64,000 bases of DNA from [Empedobacter] haloabium (lineage in GTDB: Bacteria; Pseudomonadota; Gammaproteobacteria; Burkholderiales; Burkholderiaceae_D), in NCBI GenBank assembly GCA_008011715.2, contig CP136508.1, positions 5,146,001 through 5,210,000 on the forward strand. Direction: 5' to 3'. Positions 46,630 through 55,043 of the stretch are shown piece by piece. The translations under genes were made by a program, and so were the position numbers. The notes under the pieces were generated by a model. It was not told where the DNA came from. It did no database searches and saw only the letters and a list, made by a program, of their open reading frames with translations. Every line of letters starts with the position of its first letter. The stretch's first letter is position 1.

Positions 46630-47585
46630 CAGATGGCTCCTTTCTCTTCAATCAACGGCCGCTGCGCGGCTGGCAGGATGCCCTGCGCCTCCGGCCGTTC
46701 TTCATCTTGCTGTTCGTAGGGATTGGCAGCGCCGACCGGCAGGCGGCGGCCGTTGATCGTCAGGCCGGCCAGGCGCGTGCCACCGGCGCCCAGTTCCGCC
46801 GCCAGCGCCTGCGCCACCGCGCGCATCTGCGCGCCGCTCAGTTCCGCATCGCGGATATAGGCCTGTACGCCATCTTCGCCATGGAACAGGTGCAGCAGGT
46901 TCTTGCCATATTGCTCGTCCGTCGCTGCCGCTTCCGGCGTTGCCGTGCCCTCGAAGGTCTCCACCGCTGCTTCCGCGGCGGCTGCGTCCTGGCGCATGGC
47001 GCCGGCCAGTCCGAAGGCCAGGCCGCTGCCCGCGCGCGCGCCGGCCGCCGCGCCGATCGTGACCTCCGGCGCCGGCTCGGCCGTCGTTATCGACGCGGGG
47101 ACCGCGGACATGCCCGGGACAACGGCGGCAGCCATCAGTTGCGCGGCCACGCCGGCCGTCGCGGGATCGGTCCAGGCGGATGCCGTCGCGTCCCCTGCGC
47201 TTGCCGTGGCGCGCGGCGCGGCGGCGGCATGCCGCGACATCCCGTCATCGGCTGCCTGCGTGTCGCCCTGCCCGGCCTGCGCCGCCGTGCTGGCGGCACC
47301 GGACGCCGCGGCCGCGCCGGCATGTGCGCCCACCGTGGCGGCTTGCGGCCGCGCGGCGGCGACCGGCGCCGCGCCCGGCGTTCCCTGCGCGGCGGCTGGC
47401 CGTGCCCTATTGCCGTCATCCTGTGCTTGCGGCGCCTGCTCGGCGGGGCGCTGCCCCGGCTGCTGCGCCAGCATGGCCTGCTCCAGTTCCGCCATCCAGC
47501 GCTGCTGGCGCGTGCCGGCGTGCTGGCGGTCGAAGCGGGCCGCCGCTGGCGCCAGCGCGGCCGATGTGTCAACTGTCGAGTTCAT
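46629..47585 (-). CDS. FliK-position protein (putative hook-length control)
   Basis: This 318-aa protein has a long low-complexity, Ala/Gln/Pro-rich body and a compact C-terminus (HGEDGVQAYIRDAELSGAQM, then LAAELGAGGTRLAGLTINGR). The classical Flg_hook C-domain of FliK with its Glu/Leu/Pro pattern is not recognisable. Position between fliJ and flgD is where fliK usually lies, and the disordered body fits a molecular ruler. The start at ATG 47585 overlaps fliJ by 17 bp. It could instead be a system-specific secreted protein. Confidence 0.6.
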   Translation of the reverse strand: MNSTVDTSAALAPAAARFDRQHAGTRQQRWMAELEQAMLAQQPGQRPAEQAPQAQDDGNRARPAAAQGTPGAAPVAAARPQAATVGAHAGAAAASGAASTAAQAGQGDTQAADDGMSRHAAAAPRATASAGDATASAWTDPATAGVAAQLMAAAVVPGMSAVPASITTAEPAPEVTIGAAAGARAGSGLAFGLAGAMRQDAAAAEAAVETFEGTATPEAAATDEQYGKNLLHLFHGEDGVQAYIRDAELSGAQMRAVAQALAAELGAGGTRLAGLTINGRRLPVGAANPYEQQDEERPEAQGILPAAQRPLIEEKGAI

Positions 47586-48042
47586 GTTCCATTCCCCTTG
47601 CCTGCAGGACGCTCCAATGATCGTCCGCTGATTTGAAATCCCCACTGCTTTGCGCGCGCACGAAGGCGCCGCGCTGCTCGTCGCGGTGCTCTTCCACCGC
47701 ATCCAGGGCGCGCCGCGCGCTCGTCACCTGCGCCGCCGTCTCGTCGCGCTCGCGCTCCAGCTGCGCCAGTTGCCGCGCCATCGCGGCCAGCCGCACCGCG
47801 CCATCCTGCAGGTAGCGGCCCAGCAGCGCCAGGCGCTCCAATGCCAGTACCTGGCCGCTGGCCTGCCCGCCCAGCCAGTCCTGGCGCACCTGCTCCAGTT
47901 GCGCCCTCAACTGCTCGAGCGCCGCGCTGGCCTCGGCCACCTGGCCGTTGCGTTCGGCCAGCAGTACCAGCAGCTCGTCCAGTGCCCACTGCCGCGTCAA
48001 CCGCAGCGGCTCGAGCGGGTAGCGGAAACGCTTGCCGCCCAT
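47569..48042 (-). CDS. fliJ: Flagellar export chaperone FliJ
   Basis: This 157-aa protein is almost wholly coiled coil (LLVLLAERNGQVAEASAALE, then LAQLERERDETAAQ), with the short basic N-terminus (FRYPLEPLRLTRQ) seen in FliJ. FliJ is the central stalk of the FliI hexamer and links it to FlhA. It follows fliI by 5 bp. Confidence 0.85.
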   Translation of the reverse strand: MGGKRFRYPLEPLRLTRQWALDELLVLLAERNGQVAEASAALEQLRAQLEQVRQDWLGGQASGQVLALERLALLGRYLQDGAVRLAAMARQLAQLERERDETAAQVTSARRALDAVEEHRDEQRGAFVRAQSSGDFKSADDHWSVLQARGMEHELDS

Positions 48043-48047
48043 GGCGC

Positions 48048-49358
48048 TCAGGCCCCCGCTCCAGCGACCAGCTCGCGCAGCCGGGCCATTGCCTCGCCAC
48101 GCCGCGCCAGCTGCTCGACCGGCTGGCGCAGGAAGGCGCGCAATGCCGGAAACGCCGCGACCGCGCGGTCGATGGCGGGATTGCTGCCGGCGCGGTAGGC
48201 GCCCATGTCCAGCATCTGCCGGTTGCGCTCGTACGTTGCCAGCAGTTCCACCGCCGCCGTCATCGTGCCGCGTTCGGCGCCATCCACCAGCGCCGAGGCC
48301 AGCCGGCTGGCGCTCTGCAACACGTCGATGGCCGGGAAGTGCCCCTCGTGCGCCAGCTCACGCGACAGCATGATGTGGCCGTCCAGCGTGGCGCGCACGA
48401 TGTCCGAGATCGGCTCGTTGAAGTCGTCGCCTTCGACCAGCACCGTGTACAGCGCCGAGATGGCGCCGCCGGAATCGGTGGCGCCGCAGCGCTCGCACAG
48501 GGCCGGGATGTCCGAAAACACCGACGGGGTGTAGCCGCGCGCCGTCGGCGGCTCGCCCGCCGCCAGGCCGATCTCGCGCCGCGCCATGGCGAAACGGGTG
48601 ATCGAGTCCATCATCAGCAGCACTTGCTTGCCCTGGTCGCGGAAGTACTCGGCGATGGCGGTGGCCGCATGCGCCGCGCGCAGCCGCACCAGCGCCGGCT
48701 GGTCCGACGTGGCGACCAGCACCACGCTGCGGCGCAACCCCTCCTCGCCCAGCTGGCTCTCGACGAACTCGCGCACCTCGCGGCCGCGCTCGCCGATCAG
48801 GGCGATCACGTTGACATCGGTGCTGACGCGTTGCGCCAGCATGCCCAGCAGCGTGCTCTTGCCGACGCCGCTGCCGGCGAAAATGCCGACGCGCTGGCCG
48901 CAGCCGAGCGGCAGCAGGCTGTCGATGGCGCGCACGCCGGTTTCCAGCAGGCGCTCGATCGGCGGCCGCGTCAGCGGATTGATCGGCGCGGCATACAGGC
49001 TGCGCATCGTCAACGGCTGCGGCGCGGCGCGGCCATCGAGCGGCACGCCGAACGGATCGATCACGCGGCCCAGCAGCGCGCTGCCCACGCCGATGCCGGG
49101 CGGGCTGCCGCTGGCGACCACTTCCGTGCCGGCGCCGATGCCGCGCGGGTCGCCATACGGCATCAGCATCACGCGGCCCGGCCGCAGGCCGACGACTTCC
49201 GCCATCAGGCTGGTGCCGGGGCCGACCGACAACTCGCACATCTCGCCGTGGGCCGCATCGGGACCGATCGCCTCGATGCTGTGGCCGGCCACGGCCAGTA
49301 CCTTGCCGGTACGCCGGGTCAGTTCGGCCGCGCGCACGGCGTCGACGTAGGCCTGCAT
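48048..49358 (-). CDS. fliI: Flagellum-specific ATPase FliI
   Basis: This 436-aa F1-beta-like ATPase has Walker A AGSGVGKS (161-168), Walker B VLLMMDSITRFAMARREIGL and the ALIGERGREVREF signature. The ATG at 49358 overlaps the fliH stop; a GTG one codon upstream is also open. FliI powers unfolding and entry of export substrates at the membrane base. All catalytic motifs are intact, so the export engine should work. Confidence 0.97.
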   Translation of the reverse strand: MQAYVDAVRAAELTRRTGKVLAVAGHSIEAIGPDAAHGEMCELSVGPGTSLMAEVVGLRPGRVMLMPYGDPRGIGAGTEVVASGSPPGIGVGSALLGRVIDPFGVPLDGRAAPQPLTMRSLYAAPINPLTRPPIERLLETGVRAIDSLLPLGCGQRVGIFAGSGVGKSTLLGMLAQRVSTDVNVIALIGERGREVREFVESQLGEEGLRRSVVLVATSDQPALVRLRAAHAATAIAEYFRDQGKQVLLMMDSITRFAMARREIGLAAGEPPTARGYTPSVFSDIPALCERCGATDSGGAISALYTVLVEGDDFNEPISDIVRATLDGHIMLSRELAHEGHFPAIDVLQSASRLASALVDGAERGTMTAAVELLATYERNRQMLDMGAYRAGSNPAIDRAVAAFPALRAFLRQPVEQLARRGEAMARLRELVAGAGA

Positions 49359-50245
49359 CACCGCGGCTCCGCCTTGCGCGCCGCGCGCGCCGCCAGCAAG
49401 GCCGCGCCCAGGCGCTCCAGCTGCAGGTCCAGGCGCGCATCCAGGCTGCCGCGGCTGCCCTCGACGATGCAGCCGCCCAGCGTCACGCGCTCGTCCGCCT
49501 GCAGCGACCAGCCGTGCTGCCCGCCGTCGCGTGCCGCCAGCCAGGCCGCATCCTCGGGGTGCAGGCGCACGCGCAGGCCTTCCGCCTCGCGTACCTGGGC
49601 GACAGCCGCGCGCACCGTCGCCAGCGCGCCGGCGCGGCTGGCCGCGAGGTCGCCGGCCATGCGGCAGATGGCGGCATAGGCCACCTCCACCAGCAGGTCT
49701 TCCTGCTCGTCCAGCAGGCGCGTGGTCGCCGTGGCTGCCTGTGCGGCCAGTTCGTCCAGCTGTGCCAGGCGTTGCGCGGCGGCGGCATCGGCGCCGGCCC
49801 GACCCTCGGCCACGCCCTGCGCCAGGCCTTCCTCGTAACCACGCTGCGCCGCCTCGTCGCGCGCGCTGGCGCAGTCGGCGTCCAGTGCGGCGCGCTCGCG
49901 GCGCACTGCTTCCTCACGCCGCGCGAGGTCGGCCTCGACGGCCGCCAAGCGCTCTTCCTGCATCGCCCGCTCGGCCAGCCACCGATCACGCTGCGCGTGC
50001 GCGTCCGCCAGCACCTGTCGCGCGTGTGCCAGCTCAGCCTGCGCGGCGGCGGACAGTTCCTCGAGTGACGGCCCGGCCGGCATGGGTTCCGGCGCGACCT
50101 CTGGCAGTGCCGCGGCAACGGCGGCGACCGGCTCGAGCGGCGTGACGGCTGCCACGTGCGGCGCCGCCGTCTCGCTGCTCGCCTGGGGGCGGCGCAGCTG
50201 GCGCGGCACCGCGGTCAGTGCGGCGGAGCGGATTATCGGGTCCAT
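49358..50245 (-). CDS. fliH: Flagellar assembly protein FliH
   Basis: This 295-aa protein has a Pro/Ala-rich N-terminus, a long charged helical middle (LADAHAQRDRWLAERAMQEE and on to about residue 140, then GYEEGLAQGVAEGRAGADAA) and a C-terminal stator-like domain (LLVEVAYAAICRMAGDLAAS). This is the FliH layout; it inhibits and tethers FliI to FliN. The start at 50245 overlaps the FliG-like gene by 13 bp. Confidence 0.88.
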   Translation of the reverse strand: MDPIIRSAALTAVPRQLRRPQASSETAAPHVAAVTPLEPVAAVAAALPEVAPEPMPAGPSLEELSAAAQAELAHARQVLADAHAQRDRWLAERAMQEERLAAVEADLARREEAVRRERAALDADCASARDEAAQRGYEEGLAQGVAEGRAGADAAAAQRLAQLDELAAQAATATTRLLDEQEDLLVEVAYAAICRMAGDLAASRAGALATVRAAVAQVREAEGLRVRLHPEDAAWLAARDGGQHGWSLQADERVTLGGCIVEGSRGSLDARLDLQLERLGAALLAARAARKAEPR

Positions 50246-50754
50246 GGCAACCGCACAAAACGCCACCACACCGGGCGCGCCTGCGCCGGCGCCGCTGTCG
50301 CGGCGGGAATGTCCATGCGCTGCAGCCTTTCGGCCAGCGCGCCGCGCAGGAAGGCGGCACGCGCGGGCGCCAGCGCGCCGGCGGGTGCCGCGGCATGCAG
50401 CAGCTCGCTCCGCGCGCTGGTCTGCAGCGCCAGATAGGCGCCGCGCCAGCGCCATGCCTCGATCGACAGCAGCTGCGCCACCAGCGATGCCGGTTCACCC
50501 GCCAGCGCGGCATGTACCGCGTCCGGGCTGGCGGCCTGCAATGCATCGGCCGGGGCTTCGTTGGCGGCCACGGCAGGTGCCGGCTGCGCCGGCAGGTCAA
50601 CCGCCGTGGCCGTGTCGAAGCCCAGCTCGTCGAGTTCATTGATGTAATCGCGCAGCACCTGTTGGTCCTGCGCCGGCAGCTCGTCCAGGATCAGCACGCG
50701 GTCGGCTTCCGCCAACCCGTGCAGTGCCACCGCCGCGCGCCGATGCCCGCTCAT
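50233..50754 (-). CDS. Half-length FliG-like protein
   Basis: This 173-aa protein sits exactly where fliG belongs, its ATG overlapping the fliF stop (ATGA) and its end overlapping fliH. The N-terminus (RRAAVALHGLAEADRVLILD, then ELPAQDQQVLRDYI) and a central segment (LAGEPASLVAQLLSIEAWRW, then LALQTSARSELL) follow the FliG pattern of a small N-domain and one armadillo-like repeat (EhPQtiAliLs). FliG is normally about 330 aa. The C-terminal domain with the charged torque helix that meets the MotA stator is absent. It may join FliF to the C ring but cannot generate rotation in the known way. Homology is weak and inferred from pattern and position. Confidence 0.65.
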   Translation of the reverse strand: MSGHRRAAVALHGLAEADRVLILDELPAQDQQVLRDYINELDELGFDTATAVDLPAQPAPAVAANEAPADALQAASPDAVHAALAGEPASLVAQLLSIEAWRWRGAYLALQTSARSELLHAAAPAGALAPARAAFLRGALAERLQRMDIPAATAAPAQARPVWWRFVRLPWTR

Positions 50755-52178
50755 TTGCGCACCTCGCCGGCAACCACGGGCGCGTGCTCGATCCATTGGC
50801 GGATGTCCGCCACCATCTGGGCGCGTTCGGTCGCGCTCAGCCGGGCTGGCGCGGCGGTTACGGCCGGGCGGCGCGCACGCAACAGATGGGCAACTCCGAG
50901 GGCAAGGACCACGGCCACCAGCGCGGCCAGCGCGAGCATGACCTGGTTCGATAGTGCCGGCGCGGGCGGTGCCGATGGCGCCTCGACCGGGCCGGCGGCC
51001 GGTTCCGCCTGCTCCGGTGTAGGCGCGCCGATCTGCTGGAACTGCGCCATCGGATAGACGACGACCGCGTCGCCGCGCGCCTCGTTGTAGCCGACCGCCA
51101 GGGTGACCACTTCCTTCAGCTTGGCCACCTGGTCTTCGTTGAGCGGCTGGCGTACCAGCACCGCCACCGTCATGCGGCGGATCTCGCCGCTGCCCGGGAC
51201 CAGCTGTTCGACGCGGCGGCCGACCTGGTAGTCCGATTCGGTACTGCTGTTGCCGTTGCCGCGCGCGGGTGTGGCAGCGGTCAGGTCATTGCCTTCGCTC
51301 GACGTGCGACGCTCGCGCACCATCACGCCGGCCTGCTGGGCGCCCTTGGCCGGCAGCACTTCCTCGGTGGTGATACGGCTCTGGTCCAGGTTCAGCGCGA
51401 CATCCACGCTGGCTACTGCGACGCCGGCGCCGAAGCTGCGGTCCAGCACCTCGGTAACCTTCTTCGCCAGGTAGCTTTCCGTGCCGCGCTTGGCTTCCAG
51501 CGCGGCGCTGCTGCTCTCGCTGGCCGCGTCGCTGCCGACCGGGCGCGTCAACGCCACGCCGTGCTGGTTCAGGACCGTGACGTCGTTGCCGGCGATGTCC
51601 GGCACCGATGCCGCGACGAGGCGCTGGATGCCGGCGATCTGCTCCGGCGCCAGCGTGCGGTCCTTCTTCATCGTCACGGTGACGGAGGCCTTCGGCCGCG
51701 TCAGCGCCTTCTTGAACAGGCCCTGCTCGGGAATGGCCAGGTGCACGCGGGCGGCCTGGATATCGTCGATGGACAGGATCGTACGCGTCAGCTCGCCCTG
51801 GATGGCGCGCTGGTAGTTCACCTTCTGCACGAACTCCGTCATGCCGAAATCGGCGTTGTTGAACACCTCGAAGCCGACGGCGCCATGCAGCGGCATCTCG
51901 TTGCCCATCAGTTTCAGGCGCGTCTTGTAGACGATTTCCTGCGGTACCAGGATCGTGGTGCCGTTGTCGGCCAGCCGATACGGTACCTTCTGCTTGTCCA
52001 GTTCCGCCGTCATCGCGGCGGCATCGGCCACCGCGACGTCGGCGAACAGCACCTGGTAGTCGGTCCGGTAAGCCCAGATGCCCAGGCCGGCCGTCAGGCA
52101 GACGATCAGTACGACACCGGCAGCGATGCCGATACGGCCCCGCGGGGCCAGGTTATTCCAGCTTTCTGCTATCACCAT
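50751..52178 (-). CDS. fliF: MS-ring protein FliF
   Basis: The protein has 475 aa with two membrane helices (about 18-38 and near residue 415) enclosing ring-building motifs 1 and 2 (YQVLFADVAVADAAAMTAEL, IPYRL-type strand, GFEVFNNADFGMTEFVQKVN, YQRAIQGELTRTI). FliF is usually 530-570 aa; here the cytosolic C-terminus is short but still ends in a helix (DIRQWIEHAP) that could hold the FliG-like partner. It starts 6 bp after fliE. Confidence 0.95.
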   Translation of the reverse strand: MVIAESWNNLAPRGRIGIAAGVVLIVCLTAGLGIWAYRTDYQVLFADVAVADAAAMTAELDKQKVPYRLADNGTTILVPQEIVYKTRLKLMGNEMPLHGAVGFEVFNNADFGMTEFVQKVNYQRAIQGELTRTILSIDDIQAARVHLAIPEQGLFKKALTRPKASVTVTMKKDRTLAPEQIAGIQRLVAASVPDIAGNDVTVLNQHGVALTRPVGSDAASESSSAALEAKRGTESYLAKKVTEVLDRSFGAGVAVASVDVALNLDQSRITTEEVLPAKGAQQAGVMVRERRTSSEGNDLTAATPARGNGNSSTESDYQVGRRVEQLVPGSGEIRRMTVAVLVRQPLNEDQVAKLKEVVTLAVGYNEARGDAVVVYPMAQFQQIGAPTPEQAEPAAGPVEAPSAPPAPALSNQVMLALAALVAVVLALGVAHLLRARRPAVTAAPARLSATERAQMVADIRQWIEHAPVVAGEVRK

Positions 52179-52184
52179 CTACTC

Positions 52185-52511
52185 CTAGACCTGCATCCGC
52201 ATGACTTCCTGGTACGCGTCCAGCAAGCGGTTTCTGACCTGGGCCAGCAGCTGGAACGACAGGCGCGCCTCTTCCAGGTGGATCATCACTTCGTGCAGGC
52301 TCGGGCCCGCGCCGGCCGCGACCTGGCGCACCTCGTTGTCGACCTTGACGAGTTCGTCGTTGACCGAGCCGACACAGCGCGCGATCATGTCGCCGAAGCC
52401 CGGCGCCGGGTGCTGCACCGGCGCCAGCGGCGCGAACGCGTCCAGCGCCGGCGTGCTGGCGGGAAGGATGGCGGACAGGCTCGCCGTAAGGCTGACGGGT
52501 TCGATGCTCAT
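52185..52511 (-). CDS. fliE: Flagellar rod junction protein FliE
   Basis: This 108-aa protein has the FliE C-terminal motif (LHEVMIHLEEARLSFQLLAQ, VRNRLLDAYQEVMRMQV). FliE joins the MS ring and export gate to the proximal rod. The ATG overlaps the flgC stop. Its presence right before fliF is the usual order. Confidence 0.95.
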   Translation of the reverse strand: MSIEPVSLTASLSAILPASTPALDAFAPLAPVQHPAPGFGDMIARCVGSVNDELVKVDNEVRQVAAGAGPSLHEVMIHLEEARLSFQLLAQVRNRLLDAYQEVMRMQV

Positions 52512-52933
52512 TGCTGGCCTCCGATCTCGAGGGCGCGTGCGGCCATCGTGCGCGCGGCGTTCATCGCCGTCACGTTGGCCTCATAAGCGCGCAGCGCCGT
52601 GTTCAAGGTCACCATCTCGGTTACGTTGTCCACGCCGGGGTACGCCACCATGCCCTTCGCATTCGCGTAGGGATGGCCCGGCTCGTACACCATCCGCGGC
52701 GCCACGTTCTGCGGCACGACGGTGGTCTGCACGCCGGCGGCGTTGCCGGCCAAGCGGCCGAACTGCTGGCTGAAGCTGACGGTCTGCGTGATCACGCGCT
52801 GCGGGCGGTAAACCTGCTCGGCCGAGGAACCGGCGACATGCATATTGGCCAGGTTCAGGGCGGTCACGTCCAGCCGCAGCTTTTCCGCGGCCATGCCGGC
52901 GGCGCTGATCTGGAAAGCGGCACGGTAGTCCAT
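52508..52933 (-). CDS. flgC: Proximal rod protein FlgC
   Basis: This 141-aa protein has the N-terminal rod motif (FQISAAGMAAEKLRLDVTAL, NLANMHVAGS) and the C-terminal motif (NTALRAYEANVTAMNAARTM). Length is normal for FlgC. The ATG overlaps the flgB stop (TGATG). Confidence 0.95.
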   Translation of the reverse strand: MDYRAAFQISAAGMAAEKLRLDVTALNLANMHVAGSSAEQVYRPQRVITQTVSFSQQFGRLAGNAAGVQTTVVPQNVAPRMVYEPGHPYANAKGMVAYPGVDNVTEMVTLNTALRAYEANVTAMNAARTMAARALEIGGQQ

Positions 52934-53304
52934 CAGCGCTTCCCTTCGTTGACGGCAGTGCTGAGCAGCGCCATGTGCTTGTTCAACAGTTTCAGCAAGG
53001 CCTGCTGCTGCAGCGTATTGTCCGACAGCGCGGCCACTTCCATGTCCAGGGCGACCGGCGCGCCAGGCGCGCCGACAGTCTCCAGCACGGGGCGCAGGTC
53101 GCGCAGCGAGGCCAGTGACGGCGTCGCGCCGTGCTTCAGGGCGCCCTGCAGCGCGCCCAGGTGCGACTCGAAGCTGACGCCGATGCGCTGGTAGCCCGGG
53201 GTATTGGCGTTGGCGATGTTCTGCGCGATGGCCCGCTGGCGCAGCGCCGTGGCGTCGAGCGCCATGCTCAACAGCCCGACGGTAGTCTGATCGATAAGTG
53301 ACAC
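52933..53304 (-). CDS. flgB: Proximal rod protein FlgB
   Basis: This 123-aa protein has the rod motif LRQRAIAQNIANANTPGYQR and a C-terminal helix (DNTLQQQALLKLLNKHMALL). It matches FlgB in length and pattern. It lies 36 bp after flgI, one of the few gaps in the run. Confidence 0.94.
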   Translation of the reverse strand: MSLIDQTTVGLLSMALDATALRQRAIAQNIANANTPGYQRIGVSFESHLGALQGALKHGATPSLASLRDLRPVLETVGAPGAPVALDMEVAALSDNTLQQQALLKLLNKHMALLSTAVNEGKR

Positions 53305-53340
53305 TGCTTGCTCCGAAAAGTGGGAATGACGTGGTGCGCC

Positions 53341-54456
53341 TTACTGCACCACCAGCTCCGCGTGCAGCGCGCCGGCGGCCTTCACCGCGCGCAGGATGGA
53401 AATGATGTCGCGGGTATTGGTCTTGATGCGCGCCAGCGACTGCACCAGGTCCGCCACCGTCGTGCCGGGCACGGCGACGAAGCCGGCGCCGTTGCGCTCC
53501 TGGACGTCGATCTGGCTGTTCGAGACGATCGCGGTGCGGATGCCGCCACCGCCCTGGCCGATCAGCAGCGGCTGCGAAACCGTGTTGTCGGTGACGATGC
53601 TGACCTTCAGGTCGCCCTGCGAGACCGCCACGCGCGCGATGCGCACGTCGCCGCCCGAGACAATCGTGCCAGTGCGCTCGTTGATGACGACCTTGGCGCG
53701 GCGGTCCGGCTCGACGGTGACGTTCTCCACCGCCATCAGGAAATCATTCAGGCGAGCCCGGCGGCTCTCCGGAATGCGGATCGCGATACCTGCGGCGTCC
53801 TGCGCCACCGCCAGCGCTTCGCCCAGCTGCTGGTTGATGGCGCCGGCCACGCGGCTGGCGGTTGTGATGTCCGGTTCGGCCAGCACGAAGGTCAGGCCGC
53901 GCCCGCCCTCGGTCACGTCGGCCAGCACGGTCTGTTCCACCGTCGCGCCACCGGGAATGGAGGCGACGGTCGGGTGGTTCTTCTGCACCACGTTGCCGTT
54001 CATATCGTATTTGTAGCCACCGACCGATACGGGGCCCTGGGCCAGCGCGTAAATTTTGCCGTCCGCCGCCTTCAGCGGCGCCAGGATCAGCGCACCGCCG
54101 ACCAGGCTGCGGGCGTCGCCGATCGAGGTGATCGTCACGTCGACCGTGTCGCCCGCGCGCGCGAACGGCGGCAAGCTGGCCGTCACCATCACGGCCGCCA
54201 CGTTACGGCTTTGCACGTCGTCGGCGACGATCGTCATGTCGAAGCGCGCCAGCATATTGGCGATCGACTGGCGCGTGGCCTTGTTGCGGGAGGAGTCGCC
54301 GGTACCGGCCAGGCCCGTGACCAAGCCATAACCGGTCAGCGCGTTCTCGCGCCAGCCACCGACCTTGCCCAGGTCCTTGATCCGCACGGTGTCGGCCTGT
54401 GCGCAGGCGGGAATGGCCATCGCCAGCGCCAGCGCCAGCAGGAAAGAACGCCACAT
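53341..54456 (-). CDS. flgI: Flagellar P-ring protein FlgI
   Basis: The protein has 371 aa from the ATG at 54456, with a signal peptide (MWRSFLLALALAMAIPACAQ, cleavage after AQA) and the mature start DTVRIKDLGKVGGWRENALT. The motif GYGLVTGLAGTGDSSRNKAT is diagnostic. FlgI forms the periplasmic bushing in peptidoglycan. An upstream extension of 12 codons is open, but it would bury the signal peptide. Confidence 0.96.
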   Translation of the reverse strand: MWRSFLLALALAMAIPACAQADTVRIKDLGKVGGWRENALTGYGLVTGLAGTGDSSRNKATRQSIANMLARFDMTIVADDVQSRNVAAVMVTASLPPFARAGDTVDVTITSIGDARSLVGGALILAPLKAADGKIYALAQGPVSVGGYKYDMNGNVVQKNHPTVASIPGGATVEQTVLADVTEGGRGLTFVLAEPDITTASRVAGAINQQLGEALAVAQDAAGIAIRIPESRRARLNDFLMAVENVTVEPDRRAKVVINERTGTIVSGGDVRIARVAVSQGDLKVSIVTDNTVSQPLLIGQGGGGIRTAIVSNSQIDVQERNGAGFVAVPGTTVADLVQSLARIKTNTRDIISILRAVKAAGALHAELVVQ

Positions 54457-54458
54457 GA

Positions 54459-55043
54459 TCACAATCCAAACAGGGTCAGGAGCCGCTGCCACCAGGCCGG
54501 GCGTTGGGCATTGGCCAGGTCGCCCTGGCCGGCGTAGCTGATTTTCGCGTTGGCGATACGGGTCGACAGCACCACGTTTGCGTCGGACACGTCCTGCGGC
54601 CGGATGCGGCCTTCCACGCGGATCTGCTGACGCTCGTCGTTGATGTCGAGGACCTGCTCGCCGGCGACCAGCAGGTCGCCGCGCTCCGTGATCGCCGTGA
54701 TTGCCACGGTGATCTGCGCCAGCACCCGGCCCTCGCGCGCCGTGCGGCCGCCGCCATCGAGCTGGTTGTTGGTACCCAGCGCGCCGCTGTAGTTCTTGCC
54801 CGGCAGGCGCGTGGTCCAGCCGACCGCCGCGTCGCGTCCCGCCGTCGTGTTCGCGGTGGTGCTGGCGCTAGCGCTCTCGTACACCATCACCGTGATCAGA
54901 TCGCCCACGTGACGTGGCCGCAGGTCCGACGTGTAGGGCTGGTAGATCGACGGCTGGTACAGGCTGGTCGCGCCCGCAGTGCCAGCGATCCAAACCATGC
55001 CCGCCGTGACGATTTTCTTTAAGATGTTCATATCAGTTTTCAT
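54459..55043 (-). CDS. flgH: Flagellar L-ring protein FlgH, no lipobox
   Basis: This 194-aa protein has the FlgH core (DLITVMVYESASASTTANTT, LAQITVAITAITERGDLLVA, GEQVLDINDERQQIRVEGRI, RPQDVSDANVV). An N-terminal signal (ILKKIVTAGMVWIAGTAGA) is present, but the lipobox cysteine of ordinary FlgH is missing; cleavage would give a free N-terminus (TSLYQPS). The protein is also shorter than the usual 220-230 aa. The start is at 55043 (overlapping flgA by 11 bp) or 55031 (MNILKK); both are open and neither has a strong ribosome site. Confidence 0.92.
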   Translation of the reverse strand: MKTDMNILKKIVTAGMVWIAGTAGATSLYQPSIYQPYTSDLRPRHVGDLITVMVYESASASTTANTTAGRDAAVGWTTRLPGKNYSGALGTNNQLDGGGRTAREGRVLAQITVAITAITERGDLLVAGEQVLDINDERQQIRVEGRIRPQDVSDANVVLSTRIANAKISYAGQGDLANAQRPAWWQRLLTLFGL

